64,000 nt of DNA from Bradyrhizobium sp. OK095 (GCF_900109945.1 NZ_FOBX01000010.1:186001-250000); one strand, 5' to 3'. Shown: positions 36,385 to 46,041, numbered from the stretch's first letter. Translations and numbers: made by a program. Notes: generated by a model not told the origin, from the letters alone.

Positions 36385-37749
36385 TCAGTCGTTCTCGTAG
36401 CCGTAGACTTCCGGCAGGATGAAGATTGCGGCGAGCAATCCGATTGTCGGGAAGATCGCGACCATCAGCGTGGCATTGGCCTGGCCGATCGCAGCGAATA
36501 CCGTCGGGAACAGGAAGATCGCCAGGAACGACGGCAGCTTCACGAACATGTAGGCAAAGCCGCTGGCGGTGCCGCGATATTTCGGCTTGGCGACCATGGT
36601 CGGGATCGTCATGCAGTTCGACGCGTCCCAATAATGCCCCCACAACATGGCGGCTGCCGCGAACGGCAGCAGGATCTTGTTGTCGGTATAGAGCGCGAAG
36701 GCCGCGACCAGCAGCGCGACCAGCACGATCGAGAAGCCCGCGATCGAGATGCCGCGGTGGCCGATCTTTGGCGTCAGCAGCGGACCGACCCAGCCCGACA
36801 CGGCGGCGAAGGAGAATAGCGCCATCGTCACCAGATTGATGCCGAGCAGGCTCGACACGCCGACCATGACAAAGAGTACCGGCAGATAGAACGCGAAGGT
36901 CGAGAACTCGCTGGCTTGCACGAAGCAGGCGATCCAGCCGTAGATCGTGGCACGCCAGCGGATCGGATCCTTCCTGAGGTCGGCGATGAAGGCGCTCGTG
37001 CTGACCTTCGGCACGACCACGTCCTGGTCGGGCAGCATGGCGAGGTCGTCGTTGAACATCTCGCGCGCGACCTTCTTGGCTTCGCGGAAACGTCCCTTCT
37101 GCACCAGCCACACGGCCGTCTCCGGCACGTCATGGCGCATCACCAGGATGATCAGCGCCGGCAGCGCGCCGAGGCCGAGCGTCACGCGCCACAACGTCTC
37201 GTGATTGATGTCGAGCAGCAGGAAGATCACGATGACGCCGATGGTGAGGACTTCACCGACGGCGAACATGAACTGCCAGCGGTTGCCCATGACCTCGCGC
37301 TCACCCTTGGCCATGGATTCCATGATGTAGGTGTAGCCGGTCGAGATGTCCGAGCCGAGCGGGACGCCGAGCAGGAACCGGATCACGATGAGCCATGTGA
37401 TATTAGGCACGAAGGCCTGCGCCAGCGCCAGCACGATGAACATCACCATCGTCACCAGGAACATCACACGGCGGCCGATCTTGTCGGACAGCCAGCCGCC
37501 GAGCAGCGCACCGATCAGGGCGCCTCCTTGCGTGCCCGCTGCGGCAAGGCCAAGCATCAGCGGATCGGGATTGTACTGCTCCTTGATGAAGATCAGCACG
37601 AAGGCGATCGAATAGAGGTCCCAGGCCTCGACCAGGATCGAGGCCATCATCAGCCAGCCGACCTTGTTACCCTTGGGACTGTAGTTCGTAATGAGGTAGC
37701 GGACCGCAGCTTCGCTCGCGGTCGGTTGTGGCATGGCCATTGTCTGCAT
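36385..37749 (-). CDS. MFS transporter (organic/sugar-acid importer-like)
   Basis: 454 residues; the ATG at 37749 follows GAGAGGACCAAAG. About 12 membrane helices with motif A GGWLSDKIGRRVMF and PLGSDISTGYTYIME after helix 5. It lies 42 bases downstream of the GntR regulator on the same strand and is divergent from a dehydratase/dehydrogenase operon, which makes it the likely importer of that pathway's substrate. Confidence 0.9.
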   Translation of the reverse strand: MQTMAMPQPTASEAAVRYLITNYSPKGNKVGWLMMASILVEAWDLYSIAFVLIFIKEQYNPDPLMLGLAAAGTQGGALIGALLGGWLSDKIGRRVMFLVTMVMFIVLALAQAFVPNITWLIVIRFLLGVPLGSDISTGYTYIMESMAKGEREVMGNRWQFMFAVGEVLTIGVIVIFLLLDINHETLWRVTLGLGALPALIILVMRHDVPETAVWLVQKGRFREAKKVAREMFNDDLAMLPDQDVVVPKVSTSAFIADLRKDPIRWRATIYGWIACFVQASEFSTFAFYLPVLFVMVGVSSLLGINLVTMALFSFAAVSGWVGPLLTPKIGHRGISIAGFSIVLVALLVAAFALYTDNKILLPFAAAAMLWGHYWDASNCMTIPTMVAKPKYRGTASGFAYMFVKLPSFLAIFLFPTVFAAIGQANATLMVAIFPTIGLLAAIFILPEVYGYEND

Positions 37750-37791
37750 CTTTGGTCCTCTCTTCAAAACTCTTTACGTGCCGAGTACTTT

Positions 37792-38559
37792 TTAAGCGCC
37801 AAGCAGCGGCTCGATGCTGCAATCGAGCAGGCGCGGATCGATCCCCGCCTCCATGCCCGTGAACATCGAATCCATGTAGTCGATCAATGCATCGCTCGCT
37901 TTCACGGCGTCCTCGACATGGCGGCCGGCGACCGCGCTGAGGATGGCGAGATGGCGATCGATGGTGCCTGACAGATCGGTCTGTCCCGGCATGAAGCGGT
38001 GGTGGATGTAGCCGATGCGGCGGTACAGCGTGTGGAGCGGCCGCAGCGTATGCACCAGAAACGGCTCACCCGCCGCCTCGAGCACCAGCGCGTCGATGCG
38101 GCGGTCGATGCTGTTGAATTCGTCGAGGGTCAGGTTGGCGCGGCGCTCGCGCAGGAGGCGCTCGATATGCAGCGCCTGATTGCGGTGAGAGAGACTGGCG
38201 CGATCGGCCGCAAGCCGGACGACAAAACGCTCCATGTCGCGGCGCAAGGCCAGCAGCATACGCTCGCGCGCCAGATCGATCGGCGCGATGTGCAGGCCGT
38301 GGCGCGGACGGATGATGATCAGCGTATCGGCAGACAAACGATTGATGGCGTGATGCACCGGCGTGCGGCCGAAGCCGGTGATGTGCTGCAACTCCAGCAT
38401 CGTCATGAACTGGCCGGGCTTGAGCTCGCAATGAACGAGGAGCTCTTCAATTTTGTGATAGGCAAGCTCGAAGAAGTTGAGACGGTTGCGCCGGGAGGGC
38501 TTGCCCTCGCCGTCGTCCTCGTTTCTCACCACCGCGAGCGCGCGCTTGCGCCGTGCCAT
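37792..38559 (-). CDS. GntR family transcriptional regulator
   Basis: 255 residues. After a ~25-residue basic lead comes the winged helix-turn-helix (KIEELLVHCELKPGQFMTMLELQHITGFGRTPVHHAINRLSADTLI). An FCD-type helical effector domain follows (His/Arg/Asp clusters such as NSIDRRIDALVLEAAG and TIDRHLAILSAV). It is first in an operon with the MFS gene and divergent from the sugar-acid enzymes, so it probably represses both and is relieved by a pathway acid. Confidence 0.9.
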   Translation of the reverse strand: MARRKRALAVVRNEDDGEGKPSRRNRLNFFELAYHKIEELLVHCELKPGQFMTMLELQHITGFGRTPVHHAINRLSADTLIIIRPRHGLHIAPIDLARERMLLALRRDMERFVVRLAADRASLSHRNQALHIERLLRERRANLTLDEFNSIDRRIDALVLEAAGEPFLVHTLRPLHTLYRRIGYIHHRFMPGQTDLSGTIDRHLAILSAVAGRHVEDAVKASDALIDYMDSMFTGMEAGIDPRLLDCSIEPLLGA

Positions 38560-38629
38560 GCATCCCTCCCGTCGGCCTGCGCTGTCGCATTGCAGGGCGG
38601 CGCCTTATTTGTGGCACCCTTAAAACATG

Positions 38630-38645
38630 TTGTGATATATTACAA
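38630..38645. promoter_or_regulatory. Probable GntR operator
   Basis: TTGTGATATATTACAA is a 16-base near-perfect palindrome (one symmetrical mismatch) in an AT-rich island between the divergent GntR and dehydratase genes. FCD-type GntR proteins bind such short AT-rich palindromes. It is placed to control both directions. Confidence 0.6.
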
Positions 38646-38736
38646 GCGGGCGTAAGAGTTTCGCCAGCGCGCCACATGTTGCGGTGCGAAATGACAAGAC
38701 GGGTGCGAGGCGCCCTGTGACGGGAGGACAATTGCT

Positions 38737-39936
38737 GTGAAGATCACGTCGATCGAGACGCTGCGCACCGAGGAATTCTCCAACGTCATCTGGGTGCGCG
38801 TTCACACCGACACGGGCATGATCGGTCTCGGCGAAACCTTCTACGGCGCGGGCGCGGTCGAAGCGCAGATCCACGACACCTTTGCCGGCCGCCTGCTCGG
38901 CCGCAATCCCCTGCACATCGAAGCCATCCATCGCGATATGCTGAACTTGCCGATGGCGCAGTCCTCGACCGGCGTCGAATATCGCGCGGCGTCCGCAATC
39001 GACATCGCGCTGTGGGATTTGTTCGGCAAGGCCTGCAATCAGCCGGTGCACCAGATGCTCGGCGGCCTCTGCCGCGACAAGCAGCGCATCTACAACACCT
39101 GCGCCGGCACGCAATATGTTCGCTCGACCAATATCAGCCCGGTCGCGAACTGGAATCTCGGTGCCGCCAAGGGCCCGTATGAGGATCTCGACGGCTTCAT
39201 GCACCATGCCGACGGGCTCGCAGAGAGCCTATTGGAGAGCGGCATCTCGGCGATGAAGATCTGGCCGTTCGATCCCGCCGCGCAGGAGAACAAGGGCCTC
39301 TACATCACCGCCGCGCAGATGAAGCAGGCGCTCGAGCCGTTCGAGAAGATCCGCAAGGCCGTCGGCGACAAGATGGAGATCATGGTCGAGCTCCATTCGC
39401 TCTGGAACCTGCCGACCGCCAAGCAGATCGCGCGCGCGATCGAGCCGTACAAGCCGACCTGGTACGAAGATCCGATCCGGATGAACTCGCCGCAAGCGCT
39501 CGCCGAATATGCACGCTCGACCGACGTCTGGGTCTGCGCCAGCGAAACGTTGGGATCGCGCTTCCCCTACAAGGACATGCTCGACCGCGACGCCATGCAT
39601 GTGGTGATGGCCGATTTGTGCTGGACCGGCGGCCTCACCGAGGGCCGCAAGATTGCGGCGATGGCCGAGACCTATCACCGGCCCTTTGCTCCTCACGATT
39701 GCATCGGCCCGATCGGCTTCATCGCCGCCATCCACATGTCGTTCAGCCAGCCCAACACGCTGATCCAGGAATCGGTACGCGCCTTCTACAAGGGCTGGTA
39801 CAATGAGCTCGTCACGACGATGCCGACGATCAAGGACGGTTTTGTCTATCCGATGGAAGGACCCGGTCTCGGCGTCGACCTCCTCCCCGCGGTATTCGAC
39901 CGCAGCGATCTCACCGTGCGCCGCTCCAACGCTTAA
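38737..39936 (+). CDS. Mandelate racemase/muconate lactonizing enzyme family protein (sugar-acid dehydratase-like)
   Basis: 399 residues from a GTG start with GGGAGG upstream. The enolase-superfamily plan is visible: capping domain (1-125), then a barrel with Lys in AMKIWPFD, metal ligands in EIMVELHSLWN, WYEDPIR and CASETLGSR, and the His in FAPHDCIGP. Members next to idonate/gluconate-type dehydrogenases usually dehydrate or epimerise aldonic or aldaric acids. Exact substrate cannot be read. First gene of a three-gene operon. Confidence 0.88.
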   Translation: MKITSIETLRTEEFSNVIWVRVHTDTGMIGLGETFYGAGAVEAQIHDTFAGRLLGRNPLHIEAIHRDMLNLPMAQSSTGVEYRAASAIDIALWDLFGKACNQPVHQMLGGLCRDKQRIYNTCAGTQYVRSTNISPVANWNLGAAKGPYEDLDGFMHHADGLAESLLESGISAMKIWPFDPAAQENKGLYITAAQMKQALEPFEKIRKAVGDKMEIMVELHSLWNLPTAKQIARAIEPYKPTWYEDPIRMNSPQALAEYARSTDVWVCASETLGSRFPYKDMLDRDAMHVVMADLCWTGGLTEGRKIAAMAETYHRPFAPHDCIGPIGFIAAIHMSFSQPNTLIQESVRAFYKGWYNELVTTMPTIKDGFVYPMEGPGLGVDLLPAVFDRSDLTVRRSNA

Positions 39937-39948
39937 GGATTTTCTGAG

Positions 39949-40716
39949 ATGAGCACCGCCCTGTTCGACCTCTCCGGCCGCACCGCGCTCGTGACCGGCT
40001 CTTCCCGCGGTCTCGGCCGCGCCATCGCCGAAGGCATGGCGAAAGCCGGCGCCAGGATCATCGTCAACGGGGTCGATCCCAAGCGCGTCGAGCAGGCCGT
40101 CGCCGAGTTTCGCGCCGCCGGGCATCAGGCTGAAGGCGCAGCATTCAACGTCACCGACGAGCCCGCCATCCTCGCGGCCTTCGAGAATTTCGACAAGACG
40201 GGCATCGCCGTCGACATCGTCGTCAACAATGCCGGCATCCAGCACCGCAAGCCGCTGATCGAGTTCACCACCGACGAGTGGCGCAAGGTGATCGAGACCA
40301 ACCTCACCAGCGCGTTCGTCATCGGCCGCGAGGCGGCAAAACGTATGATCCCGCGCAAGCATGGCAAGATCATCAATATCGGCTCGCTCGGCAGCGAGCT
40401 CGCGCGTCCGACGATCGCGCCCTACACCGCCGCCAAGGGCGGTATCAAGAATCTGACCCGCTCGATGGCAGTGGAATGGGCCCAGCACGGCATCACGGCC
40501 AACGCGATCGGCCCCGGCTACATGCTCACCGACATGAATGAGGCGCTGGTCAACAACACCGACTTCAACAACTGGCTGATGGGCCGCATCCCCTCAAAAC
40601 GCTGGGGCAGGCCTGACGAGCTGGTGGGCGCGGCGATCTTCCTCGCGTCGGACGCCTCCACCTACGTCAATGGCCAGATCATCTATGTCGATGGCGGCAT
40701 GATCTCCGCGATGTGA
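39949..40716 (+). CDS. SDR oxidoreductase, gluconate 5-dehydrogenase-like (IdnO type)
   Basis: 255 residues. Cofactor motif TGSSRGLGRAIA, NNAGIQHRKP, catalytic YTAAKGG (Tyr/Lys intact), and the C-terminal end YVDGGMISAM. The sequence fits the IdnO/gluconate-5-dehydrogenase group, which interconverts gluconate and 5-ketogluconate with NAD(P)H. AAGGA precedes the ATG, 12 bases after the dehydratase stop. Confidence 0.88.
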   Translation: MSTALFDLSGRTALVTGSSRGLGRAIAEGMAKAGARIIVNGVDPKRVEQAVAEFRAAGHQAEGAAFNVTDEPAILAAFENFDKTGIAVDIVVNNAGIQHRKPLIEFTTDEWRKVIETNLTSAFVIGREAAKRMIPRKHGKIINIGSLGSELARPTIAPYTAAKGGIKNLTRSMAVEWAQHGITANAIGPGYMLTDMNEALVNNTDFNNWLMGRIPSKRWGRPDELVGAAIFLASDASTYVNGQIIYVDGGMISAM

Positions 40717-40740
40717 TCGCGAAAGTCTGAGGAGCAAGCC

Positions 40741-41772
40741 ATGCGCGCCGTCGTCATCCACGCCCCCAGGGATTTGCGGATCGACACCTATCCCGATCCG
40801 GCGCCCGGTCCGGGCGAGGTCCGCGTCAAGATCGCCAATGGCGGCATCTGCGGCTCCGACCTGCACTACTACCACCACGGCGGCTTCGGCGTCGTCCGCA
40901 TCCAGCAGCCGATGGCGCTGGGCCATGAGATCGCCGGCGTCGTCGCAGCGGTCGGTGATGGCGTCAGCAATGTGAAGCCGGGTACGCGCGTTGCGGTCAA
41001 TCCGAGCAAGCCGTGCGGCCAGTGCCTGCATTGCCAGGAAGGCATGCGCAACCAGTGCCTCGACATGCGCTTCCTCGGCAGCGCGATGCGCTTTCCCCAC
41101 GTGCAAGGCGGCTTTCGCGAGTTCCTCACCGTCGATGCCACGCAGGCCGTGCCGATCTCCGACAAGCTGTCATTGGCAGAAGCCGCTGTGGCCGAACCGC
41201 TCGCGGTGTGCCTGCATGCCGGCAAGCAGGCCGGCCCCCTCCTCGGCAAGCGCGTGCTGATCACCGGCTGCGGCCCGATCGGCGCACTGATGATTCTTGT
41301 CTCTCGATTCGGCGGCGCGTCCGAGATCGTCGTGACCGATGTCGCTGATGCACCGCTCGCGGTCGCAAAAAAGCTCGGCGCCACCCACGCCGTCAACGTT
41401 GCGACCGATGCCACTGCGCTCGATCCCTGGCGCACCGGCAAGGGCGTATTCGACACACTGTTCGAAGCCTCCGGCAATCAGGCCGCGCTCCGCACCGCGC
41501 TCGACGTGCTCCGTCCCGGCGCGACGCTGGTGCAGCTCGGCCTCGGCGGCGAGATGACCCTGCCGATCAACGCCATCGTCGCCAAGGAATTGCAGCTCCG
41601 CGGCACCTTCCGCTTTGATCCCGAATTCGAGCTGGCGGTGCGGCTGATGGGCGAAGGCCTGATCGACGTCAAGCCGCTGATCACGGCGACGATGCCGTTC
41701 GAGAGTGCGGTCGCCGCGTTCGAGCTTGCCACCGACCGTTCGCAGTCGATGAAGGTGCAGCTGACATTCTAG
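40741..41772 (+). CDS. Zinc-dependent alcohol dehydrogenase, L-idonate 5-dehydrogenase-like
   Basis: 343 residues. Catalytic-zinc ligands lie in GGICGSDLHYY and LGHEIAG, and the structural Cys4 site in CGQCLHCQEGMRNQC. The Rossmann motif is TGCGPIGALM. The fold and the CGSDLHYYHHGG motif point to IdnD (idonate to 5-ketogluconate). It is the last gene of the operon, 24 bases after the IdnO-like gene. Stop is 2 bases from the convergent DUF3280-type gene. Confidence 0.88.
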   Translation: MRAVVIHAPRDLRIDTYPDPAPGPGEVRVKIANGGICGSDLHYYHHGGFGVVRIQQPMALGHEIAGVVAAVGDGVSNVKPGTRVAVNPSKPCGQCLHCQEGMRNQCLDMRFLGSAMRFPHVQGGFREFLTVDATQAVPISDKLSLAEAAVAEPLAVCLHAGKQAGPLLGKRVLITGCGPIGALMILVSRFGGASEIVVTDVADAPLAVAKKLGATHAVNVATDATALDPWRTGKGVFDTLFEASGNQAALRTALDVLRPGATLVQLGLGGEMTLPINAIVAKELQLRGTFRFDPEFELAVRLMGEGLIDVKPLITATMPFESAVAAFELATDRSQSMKVQLTF

Positions 41773-41774
41773 AG

Positions 41775-42641
41775 CTACTGGCTCTCGATCAGCCGGTCGC
41801 TGACCAGGCGGACCGCGCCTCGCTTCCATGAATAGTCAGCGCCGAGGCGCAGGCCGCTGTCGCCGCGCGCCAGCACCGCGCCGGTCCTGGCATCGCGAAC
41901 CTGGAAGCCAAGCGTGTATTCGGTGCGGCTGACCCGCCGCACCACGCCGATCAATGACTGATCAGCGCCTAGCTTTTGCGCAATCGCGGCCTCACAACCA
42001 TCGCAGTCGCGTAACGCACGCGCCTTCGCCGCCTCGCCGCTGACCTCGACGATGCGGTAGCGGCCGGATTGGCTGAGCGCCTCGCGCACGCTGCCGGTGA
42101 CCTCGGCCAGATAGGATGCATCCGACGTGGCCGAAGCGTCTGCCGAGGCGGCGGTCGTGTCCTCCAGCTCGAAATCGAACACCGCCAGCGCGATCGGCGC
42201 CGGTGTGGCAAGAGCGGCCCTGATCTCGCGGGACACGAAAATCTCGGCGCGCTCCCATGATTCATCATTGTCGCCGCGGAAGGTGTAAAGCTTGTCCATC
42301 ACGAGCTTTTTGGCGCCGATTTCGATCACGGCGACCTTGGCCCATTGCACCAGCGTGCTCGTCTTCTGGATACCGCCGATGACCTTGAACGCCGCGCCGT
42401 CCTGGGCCGACGGCGCTAGCCGGTAATGGCCATCCGCGCCAACATCGCGCCTGAGCGCGGCCATGAACGCCTGAAGCCGCCGCTCGTGGGCGGCGGTCTG
42501 GTTGGCCGGTTCGGCCGAGGTATCGGTATAGCTGAAATCGTCCATGGCAACGCCGATGGCGGCCTCGGCACCAGCCGGCGAAGCGGCCGCCGGGAGGACG
42601 AAGAGGAGAAGGGCGGAGAGGATCGACCTGAAACGGCGCAT
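41775..42641 (-). CDS. Periplasmic DUF3280-type protein with two copies of the domain
   Basis: 288 residues with a signal peptide ending near SPAGAEA. Two halves (about 28-143 and 149-286) repeat one pattern: IGVAMDDFSYTDTSAE matches IALAVFDFELEDTTAA, and DESWERAEIFVSREI matches DYSWKRGAVRLVSDRLI. The second half also has C213/C216 in DCDGC. I assign the second half to DUF3280, a family of unknown function. Divergent from a two-component system, so possibly a periplasmic partner or target of it. GAGG precedes the ATG. Confidence 0.75.
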   Translation of the reverse strand: MRRFRSILSALLLFVLPAAASPAGAEAAIGVAMDDFSYTDTSAEPANQTAAHERRLQAFMAALRRDVGADGHYRLAPSAQDGAAFKVIGGIQKTSTLVQWAKVAVIEIGAKKLVMDKLYTFRGDNDESWERAEIFVSREIRAALATPAPIALAVFDFELEDTTAASADASATSDASYLAEVTGSVREALSQSGRYRIVEVSGEAAKARALRDCDGCEAAIAQKLGADQSLIGVVRRVSRTEYTLGFQVRDARTGAVLARGDSGLRLGADYSWKRGAVRLVSDRLIESQ

Positions 42642-42829
42642 GCGGGCCTCGTGTGATGGAGCAGCGGCGCAACCTGGACGGCGGCTTCGCGCCGCGCAGC
42701 AGTGCCAGTCCCGACCAGAGCCGGGAAAATTTCACGACGTTGCACTGCGGTAAGGGTGGCGCTTTCCGTCGCTTGCGTTCTGCCGTTTAATGGGGAAGCG
42801 ACAATTCCGTTCGCGCCAGGTGCCCGCCG

Positions 42830-44215
42830 ATGTGGAACCGCCCGAGGTCCGATCTCAAGGTCCGTCTGACGTTGCGCGTGGCCGCGATATCGGCCGCCTG
42901 CTTCGCCGCGATCTCCGCCTATTTCCTGATTACGGCCGACCGCGCGGCTCACACGCGCATCGACGAGATCGCAGCCATCGTCGCCAAGACGCTGGAGCTG
43001 CAACAGGGCAAGATCCAGTGGGTGGCCAACCCCCGCTCCGACTTTCCGAACCTCGATCCCGTTTCGGCCTATGTGATGACACCCGGCCTGTGTCTGGCAT
43101 TCCGTGGCGCGAGCGGCGACATCCTCCAGCGCTTCTGTAGTGGCGCTCCCATACCGGCGAGCCTGCCGCCGCAGGCCTTCGCGGCCTTCTATCACGGCAT
43201 GTTCGACCCCGGCCGCGAGGCGGTACGGCCCGTGATCGTGCGTGGTGCGAAACTCGGCGAGGTCGTCGTCTCCGTCGATCCCGCCGTGCAGACGGCCGAC
43301 GCCTGGCACGAGGCCGGCCGCCTGATGCTTGCGCTTGCGATCGCGCTGCCGCTGTTGTGCGTGCTGGTCTATGCCGCGTTGGCGCGGGCGCTGCGCCCCA
43401 CCCGCATGATCCGCACCGGTCTCGAGCGGATTGCCGCTGGCGACCTCACCGCACGGCTGCCGCCGTTCGACCTCGCCGAACTGTCCGCAATCCGCGACGT
43501 CTTCAACCACCTCGCCGAGAGCCTCGATACCTCGCTTGCCGAACGTGCCGAGCTGACGCGAAAACTGATCGCGCTCCAGGACGAGGAGCGCCGCCATCTC
43601 GCACGCGAGCTGCATGACGAGTTCGGCCAGTCGCTGGCCGCCATCCGCGCGCTCGCCGCCTCCGCCCGCCAGACCGCCGCGCAGGACTGCCCCTCCCTGC
43701 TCGGCGAATGCGACGGCATTGCACGGACCGCGACCGGCATGATGGAGACGCTGCGTGGCACATTGTTCCGGCTGCGCCCGCCTGACGTCGAGGAGCTGGG
43801 ACTCGTGGCGAGCCTCGAAGGTCTCGTCGCCGGCTGGAACGGGCGCAGCCGCGGCGAGACGCGGTTTTCGATCCGCTTCGACGGCGCGTTCGAGACCCTG
43901 CCGGCCACGATCAGCGCCAGCCTGTACCGCATCGTGCAGGAGGCGCTCACCAATGCCGCCAAGCATGCCGGCGCCACCAAGGTCAGCCTGGAGTTGGCGA
44001 TGCACGCCGACGAGATCGCGCTTGCGATCGACGATGACGGACGATCGCACGATCCGGCTTCAAAATCCGGGATGGGCCTGCTCGGCATGCGCGAGCGCGT
44101 CGCAGCCTTGCGCGGCCGGCTCAGCTTCGAGGCCGGCCTCAACGGCGGCTCCGCGCTGCGCGTCGTCATTCCGCTCGCAGCCGCCGATCAGCCGGTGCTG
44201 GAGCGCGCCGCATGA
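42830..44215 (+). CDS. Membrane histidine kinase of the NarL/UhpB (HisKA_3) type
   Basis: 461 residues. One helix near 15-35, a ~125-residue periplasmic sensor with three cysteines, a second helix (about 163-186), a HAMP linker, then HisKA_3 with H262 in RRHLARELHDEFGQSL and an HATPase with N375 and GMGLLGMRERV. It autophosphorylates on the His and passes phosphate to the response regulator whose ATG overlaps its stop (ATGA). Signal unknown. Confidence 0.92.
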   Translation: MWNRPRSDLKVRLTLRVAAISAACFAAISAYFLITADRAAHTRIDEIAAIVAKTLELQQGKIQWVANPRSDFPNLDPVSAYVMTPGLCLAFRGASGDILQRFCSGAPIPASLPPQAFAAFYHGMFDPGREAVRPVIVRGAKLGEVVVSVDPAVQTADAWHEAGRLMLALAIALPLLCVLVYAALARALRPTRMIRTGLERIAAGDLTARLPPFDLAELSAIRDVFNHLAESLDTSLAERAELTRKLIALQDEERRHLARELHDEFGQSLAAIRALAASARQTAAQDCPSLLGECDGIARTATGMMETLRGTLFRLRPPDVEELGLVASLEGLVAGWNGRSRGETRFSIRFDGAFETLPATISASLYRIVQEALTNAAKHAGATKVSLELAMHADEIALAIDDDGRSHDPASKSGMGLLGMRERVAALRGRLSFEAGLNGGSALRVVIPLAAADQPVLERAA

Positions 44216-44865
44216 GCGCGACGATTCTGCTGGTCGACGACCATTCCGTCGTCCGCGAAGGTTATCGTTCCGTGCTCCAGAAGCAGCCGGGCCTACGCGT
44301 CATCGCAGAAGCCGCCGACGGTGCGGAGGCCTACCGTCTGTTCAAATCCGAGGCGCCCGACCTCGTCATCATGGATCTGAGCATGCCCGGCATCGGCGGC
44401 ATCGAGGCCGTCAGGCGCATCAGGCAATGGGACAAGGCCGCAAAAATCCTCGTCTTCACCATGCACGAGAATGCCGGCTTCGCCGTGCAGGCGATCCGCG
44501 CCGGCGCGCGAGGTTACGTCACCAAGACCAGCCCGCCGGAGACGCTGGTGCGCGCTGTGATGGATGTGCTCGCGGGCAAGATCGCCATCAGCCCTGACAT
44601 CGACCATGAGCTTGCGCTCAGCCGGCTCGCCGGCGAGAGCTCGGCCGCGGACGTGCTCACGCCGCGCGAGTTCGAGGTGCTGCGGCTGCTGCTCGCGGAG
44701 AACACGACCGAGGAGATCGCCGAGACGCTGCATGTCAGCCCGAAGACAGTGGCAAACCTGCACTCGCTGATCAAGGACAAGCTCGGCGTCGGCTCCGACA
44801 TCGAGCTGGTCCGGCTGGCGCTCCGGCAGGGAATTTTGACAGGGGCCGATCTCGGCGAAGCCTGA
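44212..44865 (+). CDS. NarL/LuxR-type response regulator
   Basis: 217 residues. Receiver (1-120) with D55 in VIMDLSMPG and K106. The C-terminal GerE/LuxR helix-turn-helix (about 145-205) has LTPREFEVLRLLLAENTTEEIAETLHVSPKTV. It is the cognate regulator of the kinase, translated by stop-start overlap. Likely targets include the divergent DUF3280-type gene. Confidence 0.93.
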   Translation: MSATILLVDDHSVVREGYRSVLQKQPGLRVIAEAADGAEAYRLFKSEAPDLVIMDLSMPGIGGIEAVRRIRQWDKAAKILVFTMHENAGFAVQAIRAGARGYVTKTSPPETLVRAVMDVLAGKIAISPDIDHELALSRLAGESSAADVLTPREFEVLRLLLAENTTEEIAETLHVSPKTVANLHSLIKDKLGVGSDIELVRLALRQGILTGADLGEA

Positions 44866-44916
44866 CCGCCGCCCGCGCGATGGCTCGAGCTTCGCGCCAT
44901 CCGGCGTGGCGGCGGA

Positions 44917-45900
44917 TCACTCGCGCGCGACCACGGAATCCAGCCACGCGCAGTTCAACGGCCGCACGCGCGGATCGGCGACGCGCACGCCGCGCGCTGC
45001 CGCATCCAGCCGCATGTCGCGCAACCGCTTGCGCTGCTCGTCCGGCATATAGAGCCGCTCGTGCCCCCACAGCGACGGGCCGTCAAAAGTCTCGTGCGGC
45101 TGCCAGGTCGCAGGCTCGATCACGCGCCCGCCCCAGCCATATTCGATGAAGAATCCGGACGGCGTATTCACATAGAACGAGGTCATGTGATCGTTGGTGT
45201 GCCGTCCCAGCGTGTAGGCGATGCGGCCGTCATCCATCTGCGCGAGGTCGTAGCCCTGCCCGACATCGTCGAGACTGCCAAGCTCGACCATGAAATGATG
45301 CAGCGCCTTCCGCCCCGAGCCGACCATCGCGAAGGAGTGGTGGCGGCCGTTGACGTGGAAGAAGTAGAGCCCGTAGGGCTTCAACCCGAAATCGGAAACG
45401 TGGAAGCCGAGCACGTCGCGATAGAACGGCACCAGCGGCTCGACGTCCTCCACATTGAGTACGACGTGCCCCATGCCAAGCGCGCCGGTGCGGAAGCCCG
45501 TGATCGGACGACCCGGCTGGAAGGGTTCGCTCGCAAGCTCAGGCTTGCAGAAGGCCTCCAACCGGTTGCCGGCGGGGTCGATGAACGTGATCAGCTCGGC
45601 GACATGCCGTTCATCGGCAAGCGCACGCGAGCCGCGCGTTACCTTGACGCCATGGCTTTCGAGCCGCCCGGCCAACCGGTCGAGCTCGGCGGTCGACGCA
45701 ACCTCCCAGCCCATCACCGCCAGGCCTGCATCGCTGCTGCCATCGACGATCAACCGCTGCTTGCGATCGTCCATGCGGAAGGCGCGCATCTTGCCGCCAC
45801 GCTCGACCTGCTGCATGCCGAGCAACCCGGTCGCCATCTGGCCCCACTGATCGAGCTGCGACGAGTTGATTCCGATATAGCCGAGCGCAGTGATTTCCAT
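44917..45900 (-). CDS. Type I extradiol ring-cleavage dioxygenase (VOC family)
   Basis: 327 residues; the ATG at 45900 follows GGGAGAACGTCG, and a longer frame upstream runs into the intergenic region and is rejected. Two vicinal-oxygen-chelate repeats (about 1-130 and 140-290). Fe2+ ligands are expected at H145 (LGMGHVVLNV), H201 or H202 (HHFMVEL) and E253 (GFFIEYGW), as in BphC/HsaC-type enzymes. It opens a catechol ring next to a hydroxyl using O2. Divergent from IclR gene. Confidence 0.88.
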   Translation of the reverse strand: MEITALGYIGINSSQLDQWGQMATGLLGMQQVERGGKMRAFRMDDRKQRLIVDGSSDAGLAVMGWEVASTAELDRLAGRLESHGVKVTRGSRALADERHVAELITFIDPAGNRLEAFCKPELASEPFQPGRPITGFRTGALGMGHVVLNVEDVEPLVPFYRDVLGFHVSDFGLKPYGLYFFHVNGRHHSFAMVGSGRKALHHFMVELGSLDDVGQGYDLAQMDDGRIAYTLGRHTNDHMTSFYVNTPSGFFIEYGWGGRVIEPATWQPHETFDGPSLWGHERLYMPDEQRKRLRDMRLDAAARGVRVADPRVRPLNCAWLDSVVARE

Positions 45901-46041
45901 CGACGTTCTCCCAAAGCCATCCGCTGCACTGCGGCGAGCTTGATACCGGCCGCGCACGATCCTACGGTGGCGCACGCAATCGCTTCGCGTTTGCAATGAC
46001 GATAATCGCGGGAAGACGCCGCACAAGGGAGGAAATGCGAA

